Below the pieces are notes generated by a model that saw nothing but the letters and a program-made list of their open reading frames with translations, did no database searches and had not been told where the DNA came from. 60,745 nucleotides of DNA from an uncultured Clostridia bacterium (GTDB lineage: Bacteria > Bacillota > Clostridia > TANB77 > CAG-508): NCBI GenBank assembly GCA_948735595.1, contig CAPXSA010000004.1, positions 1 to 60,745 of the forward strand. Reading direction: 5' to 3'. Positions 1 through 8,209 of this stretch are shown here, piece by piece. Positions within the stretch are counted from its first letter, which is position 1. The number at the start of each line of letters is the position of its first letter. A program made the translations under genes and the position numbers.

Positions 1-140
1 AAGAACTAGATGAATATATAAATTACTACAATAATAGTAGAATAAAGTTAAGGCTAAATGGTAAAAGTCCAATTCAGTACAGAATGGATTTCTACCCTAA
101 AACAGCATAGACACTTGTCCAACTTTTGTGGGTCACTTCA
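1..140 (+). mobile_element. Right end of an IS3-family insertion sequence
   Basis: The first 140 bases are the end of an insertion sequence: a transposase C-terminus followed by about 30 bases that look like the terminal inverted repeat. Read on the minus strand the end begins TGAAGTGACCCACAAAAGTT, the form I know from IS3/IS150-type ends. The element runs off the left edge. It lies inside the VirB4 gene, whose coding sequence stops exactly at the IS boundary (138-140). Confidence 0.75.
3..110 (+). CDS. IS3-family transposase (OrfB), C-terminal fragment
   Basis: The frame is open from the window edge to TAG at 108-110 and encodes a tail starting ELDEYINYYNNSRIKLRLNG and ending YPKTA. The YxxYYNNxRxxxxLxGxSPxxYR pattern is the usual C-terminus of IS3-family integrase-type (DDE) transposases, just after the catalytic core. 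The catalytic residues lie outside the window, so activity cannot be judged. The stop sits 30 bp from the end of the element, as expected for this family. Confidence 0.75.
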   Translation, partial: ELDEYINYYNNSRIKLRLNGKSPIQYRMDFYPKTA

Positions 141-1493
141 ACAATCAAACATACCTAAACTTTTTCCTTTTAAGAAGCCTGTTAAGATTTCAGAAAGTTC
201 TTTTGAATTCTCCTTAGTAGACAATATTTTATGAAAATCTGAAAGAGTAGGCATTTTCTTTTTTATAGGATCTAAAGTCAACTTGTTTCCTATTTTTCCT
301 CCTTCTCTTTCATATATGCTATCTTTTAAAGTAGTAATTCCCTTTTCTTTATATGCTTCAATAACACTTTCCTCAATGTCTACTAATTCCTTGGCATTTA
401 GATTTCTAGCCATATAGTTTTTCATAATTCCAGATAGAATGGCTCTAATTTCTGCCACTTTGTTCAAAATATTTACTTTCTCAATTCCATTTTCACCTTT
501 TTCAATATCTACATCAAAGATATTGATTCCTGATGGCATACCTTGTTTTATTTCAATAATTTTGCCAGATAGACTTTTGGTTCTATTCTTATACTCTCCT
601 TCTATATCCAATATGGCAGATTGTGTATTCTTTGTTACTAAAGACCTTGCTGATAATATATCCATTGTAACAGATTTTCCAGCTCCTGTAGCACCTAGGA
701 CAACAATATGTGGATTTGTTAGTCTTTTACTAAATGTATCTAAGTAAACAGGTAATCCAGTAAAATAGTTTCTTCCAATTGGAACTCCATCAATGCTTGA
801 TTCTGAATTACAATTAGCAATAGGAAACATTGTTGCTAATCCTTTTGTAGTAACATTTCTCTCATAATCCACAATTCTAGAGTCATTAAACGGTAAATTT
901 GCTTTTAATCCACTCAATTGTCTAAAACTTAATGTTCTAACTTTAGATGATATTTTAGCAAATTCATTCTTCAGCAAATTACTTCTTTCCTCTAAGTTTT
1001 CTAGTGTAGATGCATTGATTCGTAAATATATCGTAATGAAAAATAGTTTTTCATCTTTTTCTTGAATATCTCGTCTAATTTCTTCGTAATCATAAGCCAT
1101 TTGTTCTAAAGGATGCAAATTTTCTATATTGCCTCTAGTTTGATAAGTGTGATATTCTGATTCTAGTACAGTTACTTTCTTTGTAAGTTGTCTAATAACA
1201 GTATCCTCATTAGCCTTCCTCGCAATAATACTTAAACTTATATCCCCAAGAAGATTAAATATTCTATCTAACCATCCTAGATACGTTTTAGATGGATATG
1301 CCGATATAACAAAATTTCTTGAATATCTATTTTCACCTAAATATATATAATCTTTTTTTTCTTCAACGCAATCTGGAATTAGTAGTTCCATCAAATCAGG
1401 TATTTTACAAAATATATTCTCTTCTTTCTCTTTTGGCTTTATTTTATTCGTCGAAATTTTCTTTTCGTATTCTTTCTTCTTTAGCTCCAACAT
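138..1493 (-). pseudogene. VirB4-like conjugation ATPase, truncated by IS insertion
   Basis: This is the ATPase of a Gram-positive type IV secretion (conjugation) machine, which energises pilus or channel assembly at the membrane. The Walker A motif GATGAGKS is at residues 267-274. The preceding 260 residues fit the VirB4/TraE N-terminal region. The protein stops at residue 451 in GMFDC, where relatives continue for roughly another 150-200 residues with Walker B and the RecA-fold C-terminus. The stop TGA (138-140) is not native: it is the first three bases of the IS3-family end. The gene overlaps the TraC-like gene upstream by 50 bp, so they are one operon. ATP hydrolysis is probably lost, so the conjugative element is likely immobile. 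Confidence 0.8.
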
Positions 1494-2184
1494 AAAAATC
1501 CATCCCTCCTTTATCTATTATGTTTTTTATTTTCTCAGGAGAGTTCTTATTTAGCTCTTTGTATATTAACTCTATAATTTCTTCATCAGAAAGAAGTTTT
1601 GTAGCTATATTTATATTAGAGAAACTATATTTTATATTGTAATATATGTCTTGCAATTCTTGTTGTGCTTTTTGAAGTGTTTCGTTTGAACTAACAATCA
1701 AATAGTTCTTTCTAACATACAAGTCATCCTCTTTCATGATATCATCCAAATACTCTATAATGTTTTTTCCATATTCCTGAATCTTAACATTTCTTTGCTT
1801 TAAATTATTCTTTATATTCTCAATTTTGTTAGTTGTATCAATCTTTTCTACTGTACTATAAAACTGAATTTGATTTTTTATCGTTTTTGATATACTAATT
1901 AAATATTCGTCAATGTTGTTTTGTTCTTCTTCATTTAGTAATTTATATTCTATACTCCCCAACTCGATAATAACTGAGTGCTTGCAATATCTATCGTTCG
2001 TTGTTATAATGCTTCCCTTAATTCTTTCTATATTCCAAATACTCTTAATCGTATTTTTTTGTCTCGTAATTGATATTCGTGATTTAGACTTAAATTTGTA
2101 AAAGTTATTCATTTTTCTTGTATATACTACTGTAAATATAATTAGACATATACTTGCTATCCAAAATAGAACTGTAATTAACAT
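1444..2184 (-). CDS. TraC-like conjugation protein
   Basis: A 246-residue protein with one N-terminal membrane segment (about residues 3-20), a basic stretch, then a soluble alpha/beta region. It resembles the TraC-like domain found between PrgI and VirB4 in clostridial integrative and conjugative elements, where it may represent the split-off N-terminal part of VirB4. The position fits: its stop overlaps the start of the VirB4 gene by 50 bp, and its start overlaps the end of prgI by 7 bp. No catalytic motif is visible. The family call rests on weak similarity plus context. Confidence 0.5.
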   Translation of the reverse strand: MLITVLFWIASICLIIFTVVYTRKMNNFYKFKSKSRISITRQKNTIKSIWNIERIKGSIITTNDRYCKHSVIIELGSIEYKLLNEEEQNNIDEYLISISKTIKNQIQFYSTVEKIDTTNKIENIKNNLKQRNVKIQEYGKNIIEYLDDIMKEDDLYVRKNYLIVSSNETLQKAQQELQDIYYNIKYSFSNINIATKLLSDEEIIELIYKELNKNSPEKIKNIIDKGGMDFYVGAKEERIRKENFDE

Positions 2185-2480
2185 ATCTCTTCTCTACCTT
2201 TCTCTAATATGTATTTCCTTTTTCTCAGAGCATATCTCAGCACATATATAAAATATTTATCTGCATTAGTATCTTCAATCTTCAAAAAAGCAAATATGAT
2301 AAACATACTAGCTAAAGTTAGAAATACTATAGCTTTTAAAAAAATATCTATAATTGGTATGAAGAATATTGTAATAGCAGTAGCTGCCATAATTAAATGT
2401 ATAGCTTGTCTTATGGAGATATATCCTCCAAATACTTTTTCTTCATGTACAAAATTATATGGTATCTTATATATTTGCAT
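2178..2480 (-). CDS. PrgI family conjugation membrane protein
   Basis: A protein of about 100 residues starting MQIYKIPYNFVHEEKVFGG, with two closely spaced membrane segments and a basic C-terminus. This fits the PrgI family, a small inner-membrane component next to VirB4 in Gram-positive conjugation operons. I chose the ATG at 2478-2480 because an AGGAGG ribosome site sits 4-5 bases upstream. A longer in-frame extension to 2591 has no such site and would run through the neighbouring pilin gene. It overlaps the TraC-like gene by 7 bp, indicating translational coupling. Confidence 0.7.
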   Translation of the reverse strand: MQIYKIPYNFVHEEKVFGGYISIRQAIHLIMAATAITIFFIPIIDIFLKAIVFLTLASMFIIFAFLKIEDTNADKYFIYVLRYALRKRKYILEKGREEIC

Positions 2481-2488
2481 CTTTCCTC

Positions 2489-2858
2489 CTATCCGCCAAC
2501 CATACTTCCTGAACCATTTGTTGCAATACTTAGTATGATTCCACTTACAATTAGTGCTAAACTTAATAACATAAAGCCTCCTGCTACCCAAGCTAATCCA
2601 CCAATTCCTTCTGATCGCTTATTTGGATTATTTGCATTAACAATTAATTTAATAGCTATAATCACAATGCTTACAAACATAAGAACTGTACCGAATTGGC
2701 ATTGCTAATTTTATTACTGCATCCTTTATATTTTGTGTAGCTGTTTCCACTTCCTGCGTTCCTATTGTAGCTGCTAAAGTTCTCTGCATATTTATAAAAG
2801 TCATAAATATTGTTGTTCCTATTGTTAATAATATTTTTTTATTCTTTATTAATTTCAT
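2489..2858 (-). CDS. VirB2/TrbC-like pilin with +1 frameshift at CGG
   Basis: The first part (2858 to 2691) encodes a signal peptide ending near LAA, then a short helix ending AMPI. The 0 frame then meets CGG (2691-2693) and soon stops. Skipping the C of CGG gives GTVLMFVSIVIIAIKLIV and a second membrane helix, ending in a Gly/Ser-rich tail at 2489. The combined protein of about 122 residues has the layout of VirB2/TrbC pilins (signal peptide, two hydrophobic helices), the expected partner of VirB4 and PrgI. Either the gene is broken by one extra C, or the ribosome shifts +1 at CGG as at three other places in this window. The pilin call is from architecture and context, not a recognised motif. 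Confidence 0.6.
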
Positions 2859-2867
2859 TTTTCCCTC

Positions 2868-3116
2868 CTACTTTAAAAAGACAACTAAAACAGGAATTGC
2901 TAAAACACCTATCTGTATTCCTATACTCATAATAAAGCTCTTTACTCCTAATTTGATTGTCTTCTCGGATTTAATCTTGGCTCCGAATACCCAAATTGTT
3001 AGACTAACAAAAATCCATATTGTTAATAGTATTATTAAAAAGAAAAAGGCTTTTTCCATCATATTACCTAACATTAAATTTAAGTTAGAACTTTCTAGTT
3101 GATATGGTTCTATCAT
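2868..3116 (-). CDS. Small two-helix membrane protein of the conjugation operon
   Basis: An 82-residue protein starting MIEPYQLESS with hydrophobic segments at about residues 24-45 and 60-80, separated by a lysine-rich loop. I do not recognise a family. It lies 9 bp upstream of the pilin gene on the same strand, and clostridial conjugation operons often carry small membrane proteins of this kind at this place. A role in the mating channel is inferred from position only. Confidence 0.5.
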   Translation of the reverse strand: MIEPYQLESSNLNLMLGNMMEKAFFFLIILLTIWIFVSLTIWVFGAKIKSEKTIKLGVKSFIMSIGIQIGVLAIPVLVVFLK

Positions 3117-3150
3117 TTTTTCTCCTTTTTAGCCAAAAAAAATAAAGCTA

Positions 3151-3933
3151 TTACTTAGCTTCTAATTTTCTTATAACACTTGTATAATAATAATCCCAAA
3201 AGTTTCTAATTTCATTGTCTGTATTTCTATATGAATTTTCAAACTTTTTACAACTATCATATACCTCTATAAAATTTTCTCTTGTAGCCTTTGCTAAAAT
3301 TATTCCTTTATTTCTTAGAAATATTTCTTTTAGTGCATATATAATAAATTTAAGCTTTTCAATATTTTCTTCTTTGAATGTATTTAGCATTTCTTCTGTA
3401 TAATTCAATTCAAACCTTTCAATTATTTCATAAAACTTCTGAAATTGTTCTATATTTGTAAAGTCTTTCGGAAATTCCCCTTTATTATTCATAATATAAT
3501 TAAAGAATCTATCTATCTTAATATTTATATTATTCTCTTTAGCTTTTTGGCTCATAGGGTCTGATCTACTATGCGTACAGGGGTATGTTCTATTTTGCTC
3601 ATAGGTATTTTGCATAACCTTCCTACAGCTTATATCTGTAATGTAGATTCTTCTTTCTATTACTTCGTTTTTATCATTTCTAATTACTTCTACTACTATA
3701 TATCCAAGTTTAGCTAGATGCGAAATCCAACGTGATATTGTTCCTGGTATTACTTCATAAAGATTTGCGAAGTAATTATTACTTGCAAAGCAATATCCTT
3801 CCTTTCCCATTAAAGCTGTAATTTCACCATAAAGTAATCTTTCTGCAAATTTCAGTCTTTTATCGTAACGAATTGTACTAGGAATTATGGAATAATAAGA
3901 TGGTTGTTTCTCTTCTTTCACATTTGGCATCAC
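3151..3933 (-). CDS. Helix-turn-helix replication/regulatory protein of the element
   Basis: A soluble protein of about 260 residues. Residues 15-90 (YSIIPSTIRYDKRLKFAERL, later LYEVIPGTISRWISHLAKLG) match the winged-helix domain (HTH_36 type) found at the start of plasmid, phage and conjugative-element replication or regulatory proteins. The remaining 150 residues are helical and unrecognised. The start is uncertain: GTG (3931-3933) and ATG (3928-3930) are adjacent and both crowd the GGAGG ribosome site, while a GTG 15 bases further on has better spacing. It leads the conjugation gene cluster, so it may control it. Confidence 0.55.
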   Translation of the reverse strand: MMPNVKEEKQPSYYSIIPSTIRYDKRLKFAERLLYGEITALMGKEGYCFASNNYFANLYEVIPGTISRWISHLAKLGYIVVEVIRNDKNEVIERRIYITDISCRKVMQNTYEQNRTYPCTHSRSDPMSQKAKENNINIKIDRFFNYIMNNKGEFPKDFTNIEQFQKFYEIIERFELNYTEEMLNTFKEENIEKLKFIIYALKEIFLRNKGIILAKATRENFIEVYDSCKKFENSYRNTDNEIRNFWDYYYTSVIRKLEAK

Positions 3934-3950
3934 CTCCTTTAATTATCTTA

Positions 3951-3988
3951 TGAAAAAATAAAGTGCAAAAAACACTTTATTTTTTTCA
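3951..3988. terminator. Perfect palindrome at the edge of the conjugative element
   Basis: An inverted repeat TGAAAAAATAAAGTG / CACTTTATTTTTTTCA around a 7-base loop, with T-runs on both sides, so it could terminate transcription in either direction. It sits between the element's first gene and the truncated carboxypeptidase gene, close to where the element must end. It could instead be an operator or a recombination-site arm. Confidence 0.5.
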
Positions 3989-4060
3989 TTTTTATAGATA
4001 ATCACAAACTCTGTATTTATTGATATTACTAGTTTCTTAAATTCCTGTCATTTTTGAACA

Positions 4061-4855
4061 GTGCATGATTGTACTGTTGCTATGGCTGAATATTTAGCAG
4101 GTTCACAAGAAGCTTTTGTAGAAAAAATGAATGCTAAAGCACAAGAATTAGGTATGAAGGATACTACTTTTAAAAACTGCCATGGTATTGATGAAGATGG
4201 CCATGTTACATCTGCCTATGATATTGCTTTAATGTCTAAGGAACTATTAAATAAACATCCTTCTATTACAAAATATACTACTATTTATATGGATAGTTTA
4301 AGAGATGGCAAATCTTCTTTGGTAAATACCAATAAATTAATTCGTAACTATAAAGGAGCAACTGGGCTAAAGACTGGTTCTACTGCTACTGCTTTATACA
4401 GCTTATCTGCTAGTGCTACTCGTGATGACCTTTCTTTAATTGCAGTAATTATGAAAGCACCTAATACTAAAACTCGTTTTGCTGAGGCGCAAAAATTATT
4501 AGACTATGGCTTTGCTAATTTTGAGTATAAAAAATTGGCAAATAAAGGTGACATTATAAAAGATGTTTTAGTAGATAAAGGAATTGAGAGTAATGTAAAT
4601 GGAATTTTAGAAGAAGATAGCGGAATTTTAATTCAAAAAGGGCAAGATAAAAATATTGAACAACAATTAGAATTACCTACCATGGTATCTTCTCCTGTAG
4701 AACAAGGGCAAGTTTTAGGTACTGTGACCTATGTGTTAAATGGTCAGGAAATTGGTAAAGTCAATATTATTGCAGAAAAGTCAGTTAGTAAAATTTCTGC
4801 TTTTACTATGATTGAAAATATTTATAGCAAGTGGTTTAGTTTGTTAAGGACTTAA
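4061..4855 (+). pseudogene. D-alanyl-D-alanine carboxypeptidase (DacF/PBP5 type), 5'-truncated
   Basis: This family trims the terminal D-Ala from peptidoglycan stem peptides outside the cell. Homology begins abruptly at HDCTVAMAEYLAGS, the segment of the SxN motif. Then come HGIDEDGH, the KTG triad motif (GLKTGSTA), a PBP5-type beta domain and a C-terminal amphipathic anchor helix (AFTMIENIYSKWF). The signal peptide and the catalytic SxxK motif are missing, and a TGA lies in frame just upstream of 4061. The N-terminal part presumably lies on the other side of the conjugative element, which would make this an insertion into dacF. The fragment cannot be an active enzyme. Confidence 0.85.
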
Positions 4856-4863
4856 CTAAAAAA

Positions 4864-4913
4864 CGTCGCACTTGGGGACGTTAGTTAGTGCGACATCTGT
4901 CCCCAGTGCGACA
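4864..4913. repeat. Dispersed palindromic repeat, GGGGACGTT family (copy A)
   Basis: The sequence has GTCGCACTTGGGGACGTTAG followed by TTAGTGCGACA, then a second CCCC-GTGCGACA arm. The GTCGCAC/GTGCGAC ends are inverted repeats. The same unit in the opposite orientation is at 28330-28362, and a relative with TGTCAG/CTGACA ends occurs at 26517 and 39964. It lies just after the truncated carboxypeptidase gene. Confidence 0.7.
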
Positions 4914-4979
4914 TTTTTATCTTTTACGCTGAAATAATATACACAGTTTTTTCCATACCTTTTGATACCACTTTTCTTC

Positions 4980-5351
4980 TTACACTGGAATAAGGCTTGT
5001 TGTTTCTTCTATTTTAACTTCTTCTTTTCGCTTTTCAAAAGTGTTGTCTATTTTCAAACTTTCCCTTGCTTTTTCCAACTCTATACTATCTCTATCAGCA
5101 AACTCTTTCTTTTCTTCTTCTGTTGCCCAATAGCTTCTGTAAATTAATGCTAAAAGTGCCTGTGTTTCTGGTAAAATACTTTGCCTATTCAATGGTTCCA
5201 CATTTACTATATTTGTCATATATTCTTGATTTCTATTCTCTTTAATAAATTGCCTTATTTTATTTGGAATTTTAGCTACTAACTCTTCTTCTGTATTTTG
5301 TAATATCTCTTCCACTTCTGCTAGTGCATTCTGATACATAATATCTACCAT
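4980..5351 (-). CDS. Hypothetical acidic helical protein
   Basis: A 123-residue soluble protein starting MVDIMYQNALAEVEEILQNT. It is predicted mostly helical with charged Glu/Lys stretches and a TATEEEKKEF-like amphipathic region. I recognise no family. It is transcribed in the same direction as the amidoligase gene upstream and follows it by 34 bp, so the two are probably co-expressed. No signal peptide or membrane segment is visible. Confidence 0.5.
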   Translation of the reverse strand: MVDIMYQNALAEVEEILQNTEEELVAKIPNKIRQFIKENRNQEYMTNIVNVEPLNRQSILPETQALLALIYRSYWATEEEKKEFADRDSIELEKARESLKIDNTFEKRKEEVKIEETTSLIPV

Positions 5352-5385
5352 CTATCTCTCACTTCCTAACTGGTCATCTCTTAAG

Positions 5386-6201
5386 TTATTTCTTTTTTTC
5401 TTGTAACATACCCTTTAATTTTGCAAATGCTTGCTTTACCCTTGTTGCTGGTGTTCTTTTTGCTATTTGCTCAAATTCTTCTCTTTGAAATCTATTAGGT
5501 GCAAACCCTCTTTTCTCATTATCTCTAAACACTTCTGCATTTCTGACAGACTCCCATCTTTTTCTGTATATATCTTGCTCTTGTTCATTTTCAAATAATA
5601 AATTTAGTAAGTTTTCTAACTTACTAGCCTCATGTATTTTCTTTCCTGTCGGCATTGCCATACCTTTTACACCTTGAATGGCAAGTGATAGTCTATGAAT
5701 GGGATTTCCTTTTACATTTAATGTTCCTGATCTAATTGGTGAATTTACATCATTACACATTCTATAAATTAACTCTTCTGACTCTGCCCATAAACTTAAG
5801 AAGTTCCCCATGATAGCTTGCGACTCTTCTTTTGTTTTACCACTTAAAGTTCTACTATCAAAGTGAATATGGCAACCACATTTTTCATCTGCCACTACTT
5901 CTTTTCCATGTTTTCCTGGATACTTTTGCATGTGCTCACAAACTTCTTGTAAATTTTGCCAATCTTCTATTTTATCATACAAAATTGGAGAAACTAACTC
6001 TGCTCCACCTTCTCCTACTAAACTTTCTTCTAGAAAATTTGCTTTTTTCCATCTATGTTGTTTTAAAAATTCATTACTTTCTTTTGAATGATATAAACTT
6101 TTGCTTCCCAAACTTGTATTAACATTAAAAGCTTCTAACTCTATTCCAAATCTATAAATTTCTGGTAAACTTAATTCTTGTATTCCTTGTGTATATTTCA
6201 T
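5386..6201 (-). CDS. Amidoligase-family enzyme
   Basis: A 271-residue protein with the signatures of the putative amidoligase superfamily (Amidoligase_2, related to glutamine synthetase/carboxylate-amine ligases): FGIELE at residues 18-23, GGAELVSP near 65-72, and CGCHIHFD at 108-115. These supply the metal- and ATP-binding acidic and histidine residues. The C-terminal 70 residues are basic. Family members are thought to form amide bonds on peptides or cell-wall-like substrates. The substrate here is unknown. Its only likely operon partner is the hypothetical gene at 4980. Confidence 0.7.
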   Translation of the reverse strand: MKYTQGIQELSLPEIYRFGIELEAFNVNTSLGSKSLYHSKESNEFLKQHRWKKANFLEESLVGEGGAELVSPILYDKIEDWQNLQEVCEHMQKYPGKHGKEVVADEKCGCHIHFDSRTLSGKTKEESQAIMGNFLSLWAESEELIYRMCNDVNSPIRSGTLNVKGNPIHRLSLAIQGVKGMAMPTGKKIHEASKLENLLNLLFENEQEQDIYRKRWESVRNAEVFRDNEKRGFAPNRFQREEFEQIAKRTPATRVKQAFAKLKGMLQEKKK

Positions 6202-6273
6202 ATCTTTCTTCCTTTGCTTTTTTTACTTCTTAGATTATATCTCTTTTTATTTGCAATTAGCAAAATATCTCTA

Positions 6274-6321
6274 AAAAAATAAGCCTCAAATGTTAAACTT
6301 TTTTATTTAACATTTTGGGCT
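6274..6321 (-). terminator. Rho-independent terminator after gerW
   Basis: On the minus strand, AGCCCAAAATGTTAAA and TTTAACATTTGAGGCT form a 16-bp stem with one mismatch and a short A-rich loop, followed by ATTTTTTTAG. It lies about 30 bp past the gerW stop. Confidence 0.75.
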
Positions 6322-6349
6322 CACTTCAATTTATAACTAATTCTATTTT

Positions 6350-6979
6350 CTATTCTTCAAATTTTTGATTTTCGCCTTCTGTTTCATCATACTCATATTC
6401 ATAAGTAATTTGTTCTGTTTTTGGCATCCTACTACGTCTTGGTCTTGTTTTATTATTAATATTATTAGGAGTTGGTACTGTTTCTGAAATAGTTTCTAAA
6501 GTTTCCTTTAAATCCTTTCTGGCTCTTTCTTGGCTCCTTAGCTCTTCTCTTTTCTCTTCTTTTTTATTTTGCATATTTTTATTTAAGAAATTATTTAACT
6601 TGTCCATTAAATCTGGTACATAGTCTAATAATCTGTCTACTGAAGAGCAATGTTCTACTGGTAATAATTTAACTGTATTTTGTTGTACCACTAAAAACGC
6701 AATTGGTGAAATGGAAACCCCTGCTCCACTACCTCCACCAAATGGTAGCCTATACTGAATAGCCTCCTCTTTTTCCTTTTTGGTGTATTCATTAATGGTT
6801 TCTCCTTTAAATTCGCTTCCACCTGCTGCAAATCCAAATCCTACTTTGGAAATGGGAATAATAATAACATTATTCGTTGTCTCTATTGGCTCTCCTATAA
6901 TCGTATTGACATCAATCATGTCTTGAATACTATTCATAGCTGTAACCATAAGACCTTCTATGGGATGTTGTTCGTTCAT
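6350..6979 (-). CDS. gerW: GerW (YtfJ) spore germination/sporulation protein
   Basis: Residues 1-115 are a clear YtfJ/GerW domain: IEGLMVTAMNSIQDMIDVNT, then PISKVGFGFAAGGSEF and FGGGSGAGVSISPIAFLVV. In Bacillus GerW acts in spores and is needed for normal L-alanine germination. After residue 130 there is a coiled, charged tail with Arg/Lys and acidic Tyr repeats not found in the short homologues. Its start lies inside the end of the DUF2953 gene (50-bp overlap), the usual neighbour of ytfJ in Firmicutes, so the two are coupled. Confidence 0.9.
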   Translation of the reverse strand: MNEQHPIEGLMVTAMNSIQDMIDVNTIIGEPIETTNNVIIIPISKVGFGFAAGGSEFKGETINEYTKKEKEEAIQYRLPFGGGSGAGVSISPIAFLVVQQNTVKLLPVEHCSSVDRLLDYVPDLMDKLNNFLNKNMQNKKEEKREELRSQERARKDLKETLETISETVPTPNNINNKTRPRRSRMPKTEQITYEYEYDETEGENQKFEE

Positions 6980-7565
6980 TTAAATCACTTTTTCCTTTCT
7001 TTAAAAAATTACTGATTACATTTATAATATGTACCATTTTTACCTGAATTATACAATCCAATTGAATTTTATATAAATTTTGATTTTGGTAAACTGGCGT
7101 AATAACATATTCATAATGTTCCTTTTTCTTACTAGTCGCCACATATGGTAGAAAAATCGCAACAATAGAAGATAGGCTTGTAACTGCGAATGCAGTAATC
7201 ACTGGATTTTCTAGTCCTATTTGCATATCTAATTTTAAATGAGATATTTTAGGCTGTAATTTTTTGACTATTTTTAAATCTTCCCACCTAAAATCTTTTT
7301 CTAACTTTTTCAAATCTATTTTTTCTAATTGCATTTTGCTGTATGCTTTTCTTAATTTCTTATCATTTAAGTGAATACTTATCCATTTTATTTTGTTTCC
7401 TAAATACAAAGATAAAATAATTGCATAATTCTTGTCTAATTTTTCTTCTTTCATATTGGTTATACTGAAATTTTGTATCTTTATATGGATAGTAGATAAC
7501 AGTATCAAAAAGAAGAATGTTAATAGAATAATTAGTATTGTTAATAAAATAAAAACTAATACCAC
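6930..7565 (-). CDS. DUF2953 domain membrane protein
   Basis: A 211-residue protein with one N-terminal transmembrane helix (about residues 3-27) and a later hydrophobic segment (AFAVTSLSSIVAIFLPY). The rest is soluble beta-rich sequence typical of DUF2953, ending in DCIIQVKMVHIINVI. This family is found next to ytfJ/gerW in spore formers, and the 50-bp overlap with gerW seen here supports a shared sporulation role. A specific activity is not known. Confidence 0.75.
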   Translation of the reverse strand: MVLVFILLTILIILLTFFFLILLSTIHIKIQNFSITNMKEEKLDKNYAIILSLYLGNKIKWISIHLNDKKLRKAYSKMQLEKIDLKKLEKDFRWEDLKIVKKLQPKISHLKLDMQIGLENPVITAFAVTSLSSIVAIFLPYVATSKKKEHYEYVITPVYQNQNLYKIQLDCIIQVKMVHIINVISNFLKKGKSDLNERTTSHRRSYGYSYE

Positions 7566-7659
7566 CTGATAACCTCCTTTTCTCGAAGTTATTTGATATT
7601 AGTTTTCCCTGTTTTGTTGTTTTTAATCAAATCATGTTAAACTTACATTTCATTTTTCA

Positions 7660-7790
7660 AAACTAAAGAGCTATGGTTGCATAGCTCTTCGTCTTTGTTA
7701 TTTGGTTGGTGTGCCCCTTCCAACATTTCTTTTGACCTATTGCTAGGTGTGTAGCAGCACATTCTCTACTTCAAATAACTATTTTATTGT
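7660..7790 (-). ncRNA. Candidate structured RNA with own promoter and terminator
   Basis: From the promoter at 7797-7825 a transcript would start near 7790. It can fold into a closed multi-branch structure: GUUAUUUG pairs with CAAAUAAC as the closing stem. Inside are UGUG/CACA, ACCUA/UAGGU (loop GCAA) and GUUGG/CCAAC (loop AAGGGGCACA). The loop GCAC can also pair with GUGC of the first arm. It ends with the hairpin AAGAGCUAUG-CAAC-CAUAGCUCUU followed by UAGUUUUG. I match it to no RNA family I know. It could be a stand-alone small RNA or a leader for DUF2953-gerW. Confidence 0.5.
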
Positions 7791-7796
7791 ACTTTT

Positions 7797-7825
7797 ATTA
7801 TATCATTTTTATTCATTCTTGTAAA
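7797..7825 (-). promoter_or_regulatory. Strong sigma-A type promoter for the structured RNA
   Basis: On the minus strand TTTACA (7820-7825) and a perfect TATAAT (7797-7802) are separated by exactly 17 bases. The -35 box lies in the last codons of the PBECR-like gene. Confidence 0.7.
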
Positions 7826-8183
7826 TAATTTGAGTATTTTTTCTTAATTTTTGAAGATTCTTTTCTCTTATTATCCAAGCTGTCATCACTGAATTTTTTG
7901 GATGGCTTTCATTGTCAACTATATTGAGTTTAATTACAACATTTAAGTTGTCTTTTTCTAATTTGTCAATAAGTAATATTGTATCTTTATGTTTTAAATC
8001 TTCTAACACCTCATTTGGATTCAATACCACTCTATCTATATTCTCTATAATTTGTTCATAATCCTTTGTATGATTTTCATATATATGTAATCTTCTTTCC
8101 TCTGTTAAAACAACATCAAAGGTTACAATTTTATTAGCATATTTGCCAATTCTATTTTTATTTAACTTTCCTATATAATGCAA
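7809..8183 (-). CDS. PBECR-like (Barnase/EndoU/ColicinE5/RelE fold) protein
   Basis: A 124-residue protein. The pattern TEERRLHIYENHTKDYEQII, then VVLNPNEVLED, DTILLIDK, NVVIKLN and KNSVMTAWII follows the PBECR-type nuclease/toxin fold seen in phage and toxin proteins and as lone genes in Firmicutes. The likely start is TTG (8181-8183), since AAAGGAG lies a proper distance upstream and no ATG is available. No antitoxin gene is adjacent. It is transcribed in the same direction as scpA and separated from it by about 26 bp. Nuclease activity is inferred from the fold only. Confidence 0.55.
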   Translation of the reverse strand: MHYIGKLNKNRIGKYANKIVTFDVVLTEERRLHIYENHTKDYEQIIENIDRVVLNPNEVLEDLKHKDTILLIDKLEKDNLNVVIKLNIVDNESHPKNSVMTAWIIREKNLQKLRKNTQIIYKNE

Positions 8184-8209
8184 TGGTTCTCCTTTTATTC
8201 TATCTCATA

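Noticed and set aside
7660..7790. Small SRP RNA
   Set aside because: It contains AGGUCA and GGAAGG, but their spacing (10 instead of about 5 bases between GGUCA and GGAA) and the pairing do not form the SRP helix 8 tip.
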